Assembly (NCBI GenBank): GCA_016800925.1
Contig: JABCPU010000152.1
Location: 86,913 to 150,912 of the forward strand
Length of the DNA stretch: 64,000 nucleotides
Reading direction: 5' to 3'
DNA from: Suillus spraguei
Taxonomy: Eukaryota; Basidiomycota; Agaricomycetes; Boletales; Suillaceae
Shown: positions 53,488 through 64,000 of the stretch, in pieces
Layout of the letters: every line of letters starts with the position of its first letter
How positions within the stretch are numbered: the stretch's first letter is position 1
The notes under the pieces: model-generated
Databases searched by the model: none
What the model was told of the DNA's origin: nothing
The model's input: only the letters and a program-made list of their open reading frames with translations
Made by a program: the position numbers and the translations under genes

Positions 53488-56400
53488 TCAGAGGGCGTGT
53501 TGCTTCTTATAAGCCTTCAAGATTCGGGCGGAGTTCTTTAAGTTCTTTTCTGGGAGCCATTCGTTATCTCCCGATGAATATCCTTTCCAGGAGACAAGAT
53601 AACATCGGCGAGTGCCGATTCCTTTGTGGGAGAGGATTGCTTCTATTTCATATTCTTCTTCTTCTTCTTTGATAATGTCAGGTGTGGTTTGGGGAAGTTT
53701 GGGCCGTGTACATCCATTTCGCTATAGGACGATAAGATGGAGGCGTGGAACGTGGGGTGAATTTTCCATTGCGGAGGGAGTTTGAGCGTGAACGTGATAG
53801 GAGATAAGACATCGATGATCGGGAACGTTTCACAAGTTCTTCAGTTTTGAATCTACCGGGGTGACCCGCGGTAGGATGATCATGATACCTTTTCAGGATA
53901 TCAGAGCGATGCGCCGGTGGAATATAGGCACGGTTTTTAAAATAGAGGACATTCTCCTCAATCTTCCAGTCAGAAAGTGCCGATTTCATAGGGGGAAGGC
54001 ACACGCCATCAAGGGCATCAGATGCCGTCTTGAAGACAGGGTCGTCGAGGGGGTCAGAGGATGACAGTACATCCTTCAAGTCGGTGTCAATAAGACGAAC
54101 GAATAGAGCGTCAGGGAGGAGGGTCTGGTCCTCGTTATCGTCTTTGCCAGAGTCATAATCAGGCCGGCGGGATAGTGCATCAGGCACTGCTAATTTAGTA
54201 CCTGCAACGTGATGCAGTTCGATGTTGTAAATAGACAAAATTAATTGCCAACGTGCTTGGCGACGGGTGAGCTTCTGTGCACTTCTAAAGTACAGAAGGT
54301 TCTTATGGTCGGTAAATACCAGGATGGGGTGTGGGTTTCCTTCGAGATAATGACGCCATTCGTTCAATGCCCGGATCACGGCAAGGAGTTCCCGATCAAA
54401 GATCTGGTAATTGCGTTCGGCGGGGTTCAAAGACTGTGAGAGGTATGCACATGGGTGATAAACACCATTCTCATCAGTCTGTAGGAGAACTCCGCCGTTG
54501 CTACAAGCGAAGCGTCGGTAGCAATGGCAAATTGTCGGGAAGGATCAGGGTTACAGAGTACTGGTTGGGAAGTGAAGCGTCGTTTCAATTCTTCGAAAGT
54601 GTCCATACATTCGGTTGACCATTCAAAGGCCTTATCTTTCTTTGTCAAATCGATAAGGGTCTGGCGATATCAGAATAGTGGGAAATGAATGTGTGGTAGA
54701 AGTTGCAAAACCGAGGAATGACCGAACATCTTTTACAGATTTCGGGATTGGCCATTCGGAGATTCCCTTGGTTTTGGCGGTGTCCATAGCAACTTGTCCG
54801 GGGCGAATTATCATTCCGAGGTATTCCACTTCTTCTGCATCGAAGGTGCATTTCTCCGGTTTCAAAACAGGTGTTCTTTTGTATTTTCATCAAAACTCGT
54901 CTAGTCCGTTCCAGTGTTCTGCCATAGTCGTAGAGAAAATCAGGATATCGTCCATATAGATAACCATCCATCCTTCATTGATTTCTTGTGAAAGGTACGA
55001 TTCATGTATGCTTGAAAAGTTGCTGGAGAATTGCAAAGGCCAAAGAACATGACGTTCGGTTCGAAGAGGCCGAATTCCGTGGTAAAAGCAGCTTTCCACC
55101 TATCGTCAGGATGGATGCGAATATTGTTATAGCCGGACCGGATATCCATTTTCGTAAAGAACTGCGCATTGTGAAGACGTGCGACAAGGGAATAGGGAGT
55201 GGGAGCGGGTAGGCGTTCTTTACTGTCCAATCATTGATGTAGCGATAATCTTGACAGGGACGCAATTCTCCACTCTTCTTTCCCACGAAGAAGAAACCAC
55301 TAGCTTGAGGTGATTTCGATTCTGAGATGAAACCTTTCGCAACGTTTTCATCGATAAACGTTTTGACGGCAGCGCGTTCTTTTTCCGATAGCGGGTAGAC
55401 CTTAGACGTGCGAGGAATAAAACCGGGTTTAGTGTCGATCCGATGGTCGATACCAGGGCGTTCGGGGGGTAGTTTGTTTAATCCATCTTTAGCAAAGACG
55501 TCTGCAAAGTCGTGCAAATAATCCGGGACCAATTCTTCGAAGGGCTTCTTTTTCTTTTCCTTCTCATCTGTAGCGAATTCCTGAGCTTTGTTACTATATT
55601 TTGGAGGAGGAAGGGGAATGTGAAGTAGTTGGAGGGTTGCTCGAGTTGAGAAGTTCCATCACGTGTCAGGGGTGTGTCCATGGATACTTCCTCTATGATC
55701 CTCATGCTGACTCCATCGGTATCGTATTCCACAAGAAATTCTCCATCTCCAAGTCGTAAGAGGAAATTTCACGTACTTCTGGCGCATGCCAGACGTCATG
55801 CATAGTGTCGAATTGGTCATCATCCTCTGTTGGGATCAACGAGGGCACGGGTTCTTCTTTATCGGGGATTTCTTCTATGGAAGCGGAAAGGGTTTTCGGG
55901 GGAACAAAGAACTTGGATAGTTTTGGTACGTTGGTGCTTCGCCCTGGGAGTTCCTCTTCCGTTTTCCTCTTTCCCTGTTTCTGTTCTTCTATTGGCCGCT
56001 GCTCAATAGGTTCTTGTCCGACCCGATACTTGGGTTCGGATTCATTCTTGCGTTTCTCTGCGCGAGGAATCGGTGATACCGCTCTTGGCAGCTGGACGCG
56101 TGGGGTGGGGTCTGTAGTACGTGGCAATCGTACTTCTGGTTCTGGGTCTTCAGGAACGTTAATAGGAGAAGCGATGAACGGTTTCGGAAGACAGGAATGT
56201 TGCCATCTGGTATGGTGGTTGAAAAGTCGGGGCAACCCATTCTTCTTTCGTTCTTCATCCAAATCGATTTCGATTTCATCAGATTTCTCTGTCCGTGAAA
56301 GGACAAGTGTTTCAGCAGCCCAATCTATAATTGGGTTCATTGCTCGTAACCATGGAATTCCAAGGAGGATTTGATCTCTTCTTCCTAGTTTAGTGATATT

Positions 56401-56735
56401 GAATTTTCCATACATGGTTCGGTCGTCGATTTTGACCACTAGGAGGCAGTAATGTGTAATTGGTCCTCCTCTTATGAGGGTTCCGTCTGCCATTGTAACT
56501 CGAAATGGTTCTTTGAGTTTTGTCGTGTGATTTGATGGAGTTTCACAAACTCCTCTGAGATGAATGTTCCCGCTGCTCCCGAATCGATAACAGCGGTGGT
56601 GTCGACGGATTTCAAGCGAGTACGCGAGTGGAGGGTGATAGGGACATGAAGTTCTTTTCTTTCACCTACAGCGCGTACAAGTCTTAGTAATACATTGGGA
56701 GAAACATACGTCGAGTCTTTGTTTCTCCAAGTCAA
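53488..56735 (-). pseudogene. pol: Pol of element 5, integrase core deleted
   Basis: Starts in the -1 frame at the gag stop (TWRNKDSTYVSPNVLLRLVR). Protease VIDSGAAGTFISEEF (about 56,590). RT 55,532-54,640 with QDYRYINDWTVKNAYPLPLP, then a frameshift at about 55,205, FTKMDIRSGYNNIRIHPDDR, YMDDILIFSTTMAEH, a second lesion near 54,900, and KSVKDVRSFLGF. RNase H has QFAIATDASLVAT and FTDHKNLLYFRSAQKL. The integrase zinc region HDHPTAGHPGRFKTEELVKR is intact, but at about 53,828 it jumps directly to the C-terminal SPITFKL-type sequence, losing about 1 kb with all three catalytic acids. The chromodomain end (LKAYKKQHAL) closes at 53488-53490. Confidence 0.9.
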
Positions 56736-57571
56736 AAATCCTCAACAATCCGTCTCACAGTTTCTTCATCTTCTTCTTCCCCTTTGACTTCGGTTTGTCG
56801 GAGTGGGGTCTTTTTCTTTCTTTCAGGACAGTTATGGATGCGGTGTCCTGTCTTTCTACATCCGAAGCATTGCCCTTTCTTCATGCATTCGGATCTCTCC
56901 ATGTCGGAGATTCGATCTACGACCATTGCGTTGGAATCACGGTTCGGAATATACCGTGCGTTCCCGTAGTTCTTCTTCTTCTGTTGTGGAGTATGACGTG
57001 TCCTCATGGCATTAAGCCGATGATGGGCGTTGTCAATAGCAACGCATTGCAGCACAACGTCTCGGAATATTTCGGAGACATCTCCTGTATTGAAAAGCTT
57101 TGTAAGGATACCCCAATTAAGACCGTCTTGGAAGAACTGGATCTTCGTTGCGTTGTCGGTGATCTGAGCCTTGGCTGCAAGTGCCTCAAAGTCAGCGACA
57201 TAGGTATGGAGATCTCCAGTTCCTTGTTTGAGATCTCGGAGTCTGGTGAGAGCGGTTCCTTTGGTATCCACTGGTTCAAATGCTTCCTTGAAGCTCTTCA
57301 TAAAATCTGCCATCGTCCCATAACCAACTTTTTGTCCCAAAGTGTCGGTAGATTGGGCGTGTTCAAGAAATTGTTCCTTCCAAGACTTGGCATTCCTTTC
57401 AGTCATAAAGGATGTTATGTAGATGATCTTCTGTTTGTCGGTGGTGTAAAGCTTTTCATTGATGTCAAAGTGCAAATTGCACGACTGGATACACTCGCGA
57501 GAGTTATCACGATCTCCATCAAAACCAATCGGTTGACTGATCTTGTATTCGAATTCTTTGGTCGACGACAT
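56732..57571 (-). CDS. gag: Gag of element 5
   Basis: Open 279-codon frame, MSSTKEFEYKISQPIGFDGD.., the same length as element 1 gag and closely similar. Capsid-like domain with FMTERNAKSWKEQFLEHAQS, DLHTYVADFEALAAKAQITD and FFQDGLNWGILTKLF; zinc knuckle CFGCRKTGHRIHNC; Lys-rich then acidic end EEEDEETVRRIVEDF. It ends GAT TTT TGA, where pol continues at -1. Expected to form the particle and bind element RNA. Confidence 0.92.
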   Translation of the reverse strand: MSSTKEFEYKISQPIGFDGDRDNSRECIQSCNLHFDINEKLYTTDKQKIIYITSFMTERNAKSWKEQFLEHAQSTDTLGQKVGYGTMADFMKSFKEAFEPVDTKGTALTRLRDLKQGTGDLHTYVADFEALAAKAQITDNATKIQFFQDGLNWGILTKLFNTGDVSEIFRDVVLQCVAIDNAHHRLNAMRTRHTPQQKKKNYGNARYIPNRDSNAMVVDRISDMERSECMKKGQCFGCRKTGHRIHNCPERKKKTPLRQTEVKGEEEDEETVRRIVEDF

Positions 57572-57771
57572 GGTTGATGATTCTTCTGATGAGTTATACT
57601 TTCTCGGTGCCTACACGCGCTGTCTTGCTGTCCGTCAGGGCTTTTCTTCTGTCAGGGGGCTTCCTCTTGACAATCTGCTCAGCGTACGTGTACGCTAGTC
57701 TGCTGATCTAGGCGATCAGGGTTCAGGGTCGAAGACTGGATAGTCAACGATCAAAATGGACTTTAATCTTT
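57572..57771 (-). promoter_or_regulatory. Element 5 leader: primer-binding site and palindrome
   Basis: Next to the 5' LTR the plus strand reads ACTTTAATCTTT (57760-57771), that is AAGATTAAAGT on the element strand, complementary to the LTR sequence downstream of its TATA-like TATTTAAG. The palindrome arms AGCGTAC..GTACGCT at 57681-57696 match the 20-bp palindrome in element 1, with a changed but still symmetrical centre. Confidence 0.6.
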
Positions 57772-58246
57772 TGTTACGAACTGGGGTAGCGTCACCAGCG
57801 ACAGTGAAAAGACACAGATGGTCTGCTGGGAGTTCTTACAATGTCTAAAAGAAGACAAGGTGAAAGTACAAGGAACGCGTTCCGAGTACGATCAAGGGTT
57901 CAGCCTCAAAGACTAGTCTAAGAGGTATCCGCGAGAGAATAGAGACTAAGGCTAAGGAGTGCTTAGACTTAGAGACGATTCAAGACGACTTAGGTTGGAG
58001 ACCTAAGCAAAGGAGATTCCAGGTAAAACCCAGTAAGATTAAAGTAAAGAATCTACTACAAGTACACTGTGCTTAAATAGGCCAATATGTGCGCACAGAC
58101 CAGATAACTGTGAGAATATAAATGCGTATCCTAAATGAGGAAGGCATGTATCGTACAAATGCGTTGAGCATATGAGTCAGAGTCGTGTTACGTAATATAC
58201 AAGGTAAAGGAATAGAAAATGAATAGGGGCACGCACGATTGTAACA
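57772..58246 (-). repeat. Family A LTR, 5' LTR of element 5
   Basis: 475 bp; TGTTACGAACTGGGG..GATTGTAACA on the plus strand, almost the same as 51458-51930. Outer flank ACGAA; the adjoining sequence belongs to a different transposon relic. Confidence 0.93.
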
Positions 58247-58375
58247 ACGAACATATGAGATTTCTTGGACATTGAATCCCCCACCGACGAATTCACGCAT
58301 CATATACATGTGTTCATGGGCCTCCTACAGGTTTATTTGGTCCTTGGTGCATACAGCGCCAAGTCTATAAGGTAG

Positions 58376-59335
58376 CAGGGCCTAATTCACTCAGCCATCA
58401 TGATGGTCAGCATGGTCAGTTCTTTTTGTTCTGTCACATGTCCCATTGCTCAGAATGATTTTAAGGGCTGATATGCTACCAAGTTGTTTTTCATGCCTTC
58501 ATAGATGGCTTTTCTCAGTTCATCACAGGCATCAGGGCAAGTAACAACAACCGTGCTCAAACTGTCCTTGACTTGTTCATGGAAATTATTGAGATCCATG
58601 GTTTGCCTAGTCGTGTGCGAGGAGATCATGGCACTGGGAACTTAGGTGTTGCTCATTATATGGAGGAAACACGGGGCTTAGGGCGTGGTTCATATATCTG
58701 GGGCTGGTCAGAACAATCAATACATTATCTTACAGAAGCGCACATAATGTGCGCATCAAATGACTGTGGTGCGACCTCACAAGTGGATTTGGTGCCAAGT
58801 GGAAGGACTTCTTTCAGAGCCTTGAAGCACATGATGGCCTCAATCCTGACCTAGACAGTCACATGTGGCTACTCCACCACCTCTTCCTAGATGCTATCAA
58901 TGAGGATGCCATTGAATGGGCAGAAGCATGGAACAACCATGTTATGTCTATTCGAGGTGACCGGCACAGCAGTCCACATGATATGTTTTTCTTCAGAATG
59001 CTAGAAAATGGTGTGCATGGTTTTGAGGGTCTTGAAGATGATGAAGATCTGGATGATCCATCATAAGGGATTGACTGGGAGTCTATCAATGACTGTCGTT
59101 TAATTGATCACCATCATGCAAACAATGAAGAAGATGAACTTGGCAGGAATCATTTCGTCACTCACCACCCACAGCAGTTCTCGGAGGTCATGGTTCCAGA
59201 GGCAGACAGCCCACTTTCATTCGAGCAAGTGCATTTTCTTGGAATACAGCTTGAGGCTTTGATACCAGTCCACTCTCACAGCATGGAATCCAGACATCTT
59301 ATTTGGTCTACAGCTTTACAGATTTGTAGACATTT
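58376..59335 (+). pseudogene. DDE integrase-core transposon protein relic
   Basis: Plus-strand blocks in shifting frames: GPNSLSHHDGQHG (first Asp region), FHAFIDGFSQFITGIRASNN, NRAQTVLDLFMEIIEIHGLP, SRVRGDHGTGNLGVAHYMEE (second Asp), TRGLGRGSYIWG, then after frameshifts SHMWLLHHLFLDAINEDAIE, WAEAWNNHVMSIRGD, and FFFRMLENGVHGFEGLEDDE, a stop, GIDWESIND. This matches a mushroom multicopy protein with an integrase-like (RNase H fold) core, carried by transposons. It has no chromodomain and is distinct from the Ty3 integrases nearby. Left border is the element 5 LTR. Confidence 0.75.
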
Positions 59336-60744
59336 TTATATACATGAGGATGGTGTACTGTAGCTTACCTCCCTGGATCCCTGCTCATCATCATCTCCCT
59401 CTGCTCCTGTGCTCAAGTTCACGGATGGCAGTGTTATGGTATTCAATAAGCTCAGGTAGCCGTCCAACTTTACAACCAATGTGCACCGAGGTAGTAGGGT
59501 ATGGGACTTGAACACTTGTGAAGATGGCATGGATGCCCTTGTCAGATTGGTATTTCTTGGGTACATGCATGACTGCAAGTGTCCATGCATAAAAGGATCA
59601 CATATATTCGGGAGAGCGAAACCATTGCTGCTGAAGTTGGAGCATCTCTTTCCAGTGACACCATACAAAAACCATGACAAGTGCTGAGATCATGTACAAG
59701 ACCACGGCATGTGCAAAGAGGAAAGAACCTTCACATCCCAGATGGTCAAAATGGAAAGGGCATCCCATTCTGTCGAAGGGACGTTCTTGAGGTTGTAGGA
59801 TACATTGATTGGGATAAGAATGGCACAACATGTAAAAGTGATGGCCAAGTAAAGTGATCAGGTCATGCGAGTGAATCTGAGAAAGGTAATGGCATCCAAT
59901 CCAAGCTTGTCAACAAGCTCGGGCTCCTTCGTGTGTATGAGAGGAGGCAGCCATCCCAAAAGGGAGTCAGATATTCTTGGTGGCTATTTCTTACTGATGT
60001 GATACTTGACTTTGGGTTCATAGATGACCTGTATAGTATGTATGTTTGAGCTGCACGCAGACCAATCTACACGAGTGACCAGGAGTAGGACATCTGATAC
60101 TAACTGAAAGAATGGAAACCAACTGGAGATTGTAATGAGCCTGAGTGAGATAGTTCGAAAATTTTGGCTCACTGATGCCAATGGTTGTTGTCCAGACAGA
60201 TGCTTTCGTCAGGCCAGGGTCAGCCCATTCTACTTGCACCTGAGTAGATGGCACCTGTTGTGCAGGAGTTATGCCCGGAGGGCCATGGGTAGTATCTAGT
60301 ATTGCCCACATGATTTACTACAACTGGTACAGCCAGAACATTCTGAACAGACGGGACAGGTGCAGCTGATTATGAATGCACAAAATTACCTTATCTGATT
60401 TGATGATTGGTTTACAGTCAAAATTTTTGAATTTCACCACACAACTATTTGTTTTATTTTGTCCAGTGGTGCCCCTCATAGAATATAGCCACTGAGTGAT
60501 ATACAGTATCTATAAAGTAAGGGGGGAAAGGTGGGAAGGTGTTCGCTAGCTCACGTGGCTTTCGCTAAGGAGTGCTTGCTACACTTAGCTCGGTTATTTC
60601 ACTTAACACCTTTTTGGAAATTTCTCGCATGGTTTTTTCGAGTGCTGACTCAACACACTGTTGTCCCATTGTGTGATTGCGTGATGCGTGATTTGGTCAT
60701 GTGACTGCGCAGCTGGTGGAATTTGCCATGGGTTGTCTGAAGCT
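59336..60744. other. Unassigned, decayed sequence
   Basis: No gene recognised over about 1.4 kb; short open frames on both strands (for example 60311-60018 minus) have no familiar motif. Near 60,547 is GCTAGCTCACGTGGCTTTCG, which resembles 25,190-25,210, suggesting a shared repeat end. Confidence 0.35.
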
Positions 60745-60870
60745 GGGGTAAAACCAAATTATTAGGATGGAGCCAAGGCCAGGGAGCCAAAGGGAGTGTG
60801 AAGCCAAAAGTGAAGCTAAAAAGGAGTGCAAAGGAGTGCAAAGCAAAAAAGGAGGGCAAGCCAAAAATGA
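60745..60870 (-). repeat. Diverged copy of the 17,535 hairpin repeat
   Basis: On the minus strand it contains CTCCCTGGCCTTGGCTCCAT then CCTAATAAT, matching the constant tail of the repeat at 17,535-17,700. It is preceded by related GCACTCCTTT and GGCTTCACACTCC words. Confidence 0.6.
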
Positions 60871-61235
60871 GTGCAATTGCAGAAGATGGCTGATAGGTAA
60901 AAACAGAAGGAACTCATCAGGGGCTGGAAGGAGTGGTGGCACCATGGTCAAGTTGTCAGGAACAGGTTGATACCTATGACAAGCTACTCCATCAGGCACC
61001 AATACCAGGTTGGAAGTTGCCAGCAGGCTGGAAGTGTCCTGCCCCACCCTCAGGAAACATTTTCTGATAGATTTCTCTTAGATTGATTATAATTTTGGCT
61101 ATCAAAGAATCTGAACTTTGTCATTTGAAAAATCATTTTATTTGTTTCAAAGCTGCTATGATCATTAGGATGCAGAGATGGGGGGACAGAAGAGCATGGG
61201 GAGGAGAGAATGAAGGCATGGGAGATGGGAGATGT

Positions 61236-61342
61236 GGGAGACGCAGGAGATGGGAGATGGGAGATGGGAGACGGGAGACGGGAGACGGGAGATGGGAGAT
61301 GGGAGACGGGAGACGGGAGACGGGAGACGGGAGACGGGAGAC

Positions 61343-61433
<91 letters not shown>

Positions 61434-61496
61434 GGGAGACACAAGACGGGAGATGGGAGACAGGAGACACAAGAGAGATGGGAGACAGGAGACACA

Positions 61497-61556
<60 letters not shown>

Positions 61557-61650
61557 GGGAGACAGGAGACACAAGACGGGAGATGGAAGACAGGAGACAC
61601 AAGAGAGATGGGAGACAGGAGACACAAGATGGGAGATGGGAGATGGGAGT

Positions 61651-61687
<37 letters not shown>

Positions 61688-61735
61688 CAAGATGGGAGAC
61701 AGCAGACTGGTAAGAGGAAATGAGAGACAGGAGAT
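61236..61735 (+). repeat. G-rich minisatellite, GGGAGAC/GGGAGAT/GGAGACA units
   Basis: About 500 bp of 7-bp units, with higher-order blocks: runs of GGGAGAT and GGGAGAC (61,249-61,350), then GGAGACA runs, then a roughly 115-120-bp block containing ACACAAGA interruptions that is repeated at least twice (about 61,435-61,500 and 61,555-61,630). All frames are open on both strands only because the unit lacks stops. The GGG-spaced stretches can form G-quadruplexes. Confidence 0.95.
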
Positions 61736-62280
61736 GGAACACTTGCATGATTTTGTTGTGTGACAACTTAATACTGTTGCCCCCTATCAAAACTTGACAC
61801 AAAAGATTTATTCAAGTTAATAGTTTGCAGTAAATAATTTAAAAAAATCAAAATCAAATGCAATGACATGAGGATGAGATGGGCAATATAAACTCACAAA
61901 GATGGTGATGTGGTACTTTTACTTCTGTCAAAATATTGGTCAAAGTTATAATTTATTTCAAAACCTATTCACCTGTTCATGGCAGGCCATCAGTAAATTC
62001 ACACATTGCTTAGCTTAGCTTTTTTGAGAAATTAAAACTTATTTACAACTTATTTGCGTTTATTTACTTGAGCGCGTTCAACAAAAAGTAGCGCGCGACA
62101 AACAAGTGTGATAATTAGTCGAAATGAAGCGTGCACCAAACAAGCGCAATAAGGCAGAGATAAGCCATCAAAAGGACACCTTCATCAATTCAAGCAACAT
62201 AAGTGAAGTAAGTGCTACATATACTCATTGCGGCTACTGTATTAATGAGACAGCATTAAGTACAGTCCATCATGGCAGCT
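61736..62280. other. AT-rich spacer
   Basis: No gene seen. It contains a lone CAGTAAATTCACACATTGCT (about 61,992), similar to the end of the MITE at 17171, and an AAACTTATTT..CTTATTTGCGTTTATTTACTTG tract. Confidence 0.4.
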
Positions 62281-62883
62281 TCAAACATGTTTGATTGTGG
62301 GAGAGGGAGGAAGCAGCGGCAATGGAGTGATGTCGAGATTAGGGCAGATATGGCGATCCAGGCTGAGGTAGTTGCAGAGGAGGCAGAGGCGATCGCGGAG
62401 GGGCAAGGCGGCTCGTTGAGCCTTTGGAAAAGGGCAAAGGGGTGGTGTGGGGACAGAGAACGAGACGGAAAGTGACCGTTTCGTCGTCAATAGAATCGAG
62501 CCTGTAACGCGACCGTTTCGTCGTCGTCGATAGTATCGAGCTTGTAATGCGAATCCTTCGCATTGTTGCCTGGCGTACATCTTCCATACTTGAGTTGCAA
62601 GAGGGTCTTGTTTCGCAAGTTTTTCTGGGTCGATTTCATCAAAGGGAGATTCTAGGTCAGGGGAACCAGAAAGTCTAGGAGAGGTAAAGGCGCTGGGAGC
62701 ATGATCTTGATGCGGGGAGGGTGAGGAAGGTTTGTTTGAAGAAAGAGGAGAAGGTTCTGGATGGGAAGGTATTGTGAGCACCGAACTTTTTAGCGTAGTG
62801 ACCAACGAACTGGCAGAGGGTGAAAGCCCATCCATGAAGACCTGAGCCGAAAGCAACGGTACCTTGTCTGGGTAGAGCTGGAG
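62281..62883 (-). pseudogene. GATA-factor-like N-terminal fragment fused to flippase
   Basis: Continues in frame from the flippase after NSFWTIAPV. It then reads [20 protein letters not shown], a Ser/Pro-rich stretch, and FDEIDPEKLAKQDPLATQVW then KMYARQ. The DPLATQVWKMY block is what I know from the conserved region upstream of the zinc finger in fungal GATA regulators of nitrogen metabolism (AreA/NrfA type), where RMENLTWRMM normally follows; here it is missing. Beyond it lie two imperfect 40-bp direct repeats (TCGACGACGACGAAACGGTC and TTGACGACGAAACGGTC context), and the frame stops at 62281. Probably a fusion created by rearrangement or gene-fragment capture. Identification rests on one short motif. 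Confidence 0.5.
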
Positions 62884-64000
62884 GACAGGAGCAATCGTCC
62901 AGAACGAGTTCCAGAACAGTAGGTAAGTATACTCAAATACGCTGTTGGGAAAGTCAGCAGCTATGCAGGGTTGAGGCGAGTGCATAGCTCACTAAGCCGA
63001 ACTCCATCCACAATAGATCTGGAACCACCACAAAACGCCGATACACACAATGTTTTTGTAGAAAAAGTTGACAATCCTACAATCGAAAAGTGTCAGCATC
63101 AGCATCAAGCAAAGATATGAAAGAACTAACATAATTCCGTTGCGAGCATAAGACCAGTGACCATGGACAAGAAGCAATTTTTCAGGAACCGGAACTACTC
63201 TATCATAAGTAAAACATCAAAGATGGCGTAAAATCACGCACCTGTGCAATAGCATAGTCCGACGAGTTGACAGCTTGCAGACCCTCCTCACCACTAATGC
63301 TGACACCAACGTCCGCAGCCTGGATCATGCTGACATCGTTCGCGCCATCACCAATAGCGAGGGTCATCACGCCGAGACCATCCTTGACCATCTTCACCAC
63401 AAGCGCTTTCTGTAGCGGAGAAACACGGCAACAGATGACGCCCTCGCATTGGGTAGCAAGACGGAGAAGAAGAGCCTTGTGGTCGTCATCATGAAGGGCG
63501 TGATCCAGCGCAGCACCATCAATGACAAGTACAAATCCCCCAGTACGATCGCCATTGTGTCTCCGACGATATCACGGACCCCTGTGCTTAGCCGCCGCAT
63601 GGGGAAGGCGCTGGCTGATTCTGTGGATGGTGATTTAGGCGCGCAAGTGACGATGCCATGTTCATCGAGTATGCCACTGTCTGGGAAGAATTCCTCTACG
63701 GTCTGAATCATCTGTTGTTGAACCGGGTGGTCGCTACCGTGGATGATGATGATATTGGACTCTTCGGCGATGAGATTCGTACTGCGCCCGATAGCTGCAT
63801 CAAAGGTCTGTGAGACCGACTCCTGAAAAGGGGGATAAATACACACCGATGGCAGTCTCGAGCTTGTCGCCAGTAGCAACCCAAATCTTGATACCCGCGA
63901 CTTTGAGATCAGCAATTGTCTCTGGCACACCATCCTGGAGGCGATCTTCAATGGCAGTGGCACCAAGCAGTCGCAGCTCACGCTCCATCTCATCACAAAC
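62884..64000 (-). CDS. P4-ATPase phospholipid flippase, 3' part (runs off window)
   Basis: Moves phospholipids from the outer to the inner membrane leaflet (Drs2/Dnf type). From the right edge: [48 protein letters not shown] (conserved P4 nucleotide/hinge block), an intron, then [59 protein letters not shown] (GDGxNDV hinge) and [20 protein letters not shown]. After an intron come [20 protein letters not shown] and a membrane segment ending IVNFFYKN, then [17 protein letters not shown]. Family members have further membrane helices and a cytosolic tail after this. Here homology ends near 62,884, so the protein lacks its last segments and is probably defective. The N-terminal half is outside the window. 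Confidence 0.85.

Larger units (their letters stand above)
51458..58246 (-). mobile_element. Ty3/gypsy chromovirus element 5 (family A), with both LTRs
   Basis: The most complete family A copy, 6.8 kb on the minus strand: 5' LTR 57772-58246, primer-binding site, gag, pol, third ORF, polypurine tract (reverse of AAAAAGGGGGTAA) and 3' LTR 51458-51930. The integrase catalytic core is deleted and RT has frameshifts, so it cannot move by itself. Gag and the third ORF are open. Non-matching outer flanks suggest later recombination at one or both ends. Confidence 0.9.

Noticed and set aside
61083..61763. Long open frames through the minisatellite (GDRRQET and PVSCLLS repeats) on both strands
   Set aside because: The 7-bp unit has no stop codon in any frame, so all frames stay open; no start context, splice sites or domain. 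It is repeat DNA.
61987..62020. Second copy of the 17171 MITE
   Set aside because: Only one diverged end is present, with no facing inverted repeat within a few hundred bases.
1..64000. CRISPR arrays, bacterial operons, rRNA or tRNA genes
   Set aside because: The window is fungal nuclear DNA with introns; no regular spacer arrays were seen and no tRNA-like cloverleaf or rRNA segment was recognised by eye, although a tRNAscan run would be needed to exclude a tRNA firmly.

Overview
The window looks like basidiomycete nuclear DNA, most likely from an Agaricomycete (mushroom-forming) fungus. Protein genes are broken by introns of about 50-60 bp with GT..AG ends. Recognisable host genes include the ribonucleotide reductase large subunit, an AVL9-type exocytosis protein, a P4-ATPase flippase, a mushroom-type BTB protein and a secreted A1 aspartic protease. 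The mobile DNA (Plavaka/CACTA, Rep-Hel Helitrons, hAT and chromodomain Ty3/gypsy elements) is typical of Agaricomycetes. No species can be named from the sequence alone.

Layout. Positions 1-16,800 are a normal gene-dense arm: a small unknown gene (+), AVL9 (-), an unknown secreted protein (+), RNR1 (-), an unknown serine-rich gene (+), a BTB gene (-), an aldo-keto reductase with a C-terminal membrane tail (+), a hAT transposase relic (-) and an aspartic protease (+). Positions 17,000-60,000 are a nested transposon graveyard. Positions 60,000-62,280 are repeats, including a 0.5-kb G-rich minisatellite. Positions 62,281-64,000 hold the 3' part of a P4-ATPase gene that runs off the right edge; its tail is replaced by sequence resembling the N-terminal region of a fungal GATA factor.

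The graveyard is dominated by one Ty3/gypsy chromovirus family, called here family A (LTR about 475 bp, TGTTAC..GTAACA). Its plan is LTR - leader - gag (CCHC) - pol (protease, RT, RNase H, integrase, chromodomain) - a separate third ORF of about 490 codons with a zinc knuckle - polypurine tract - LTR. Five bodies are present: element 1 (19,339-23,496, +), element 2 (32,233-41,908, +), element 3 (47,736 leftwards, -), element 4 (48,442-51,457, -) and element 5 (51,458-58,246, -, with both LTRs). They are interleaved with three Helitron segments, a broken Plavaka transposase, solo LTRs of two other related families (B about 770 bp, C about 1,377 bp), a DDE-integrase relic and MITEs. Most coding regions are broken, mainly by C-to-T or G-to-A nonsense changes and small indels. 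Gag and the third ORF of element 5 are open.

Most notable: (i) the third ORF in the env position; (ii) an 11-nt primer-binding site complementary to the predicted transcript start, as in Tf1-type self-priming; (iii) a covarying hairpin at the end of the third ORF beside the polypurine tract; (iv) evidence that elements 1 and 4 are two halves of one insertion into a Helitron, now about 29 kb apart and inverted.
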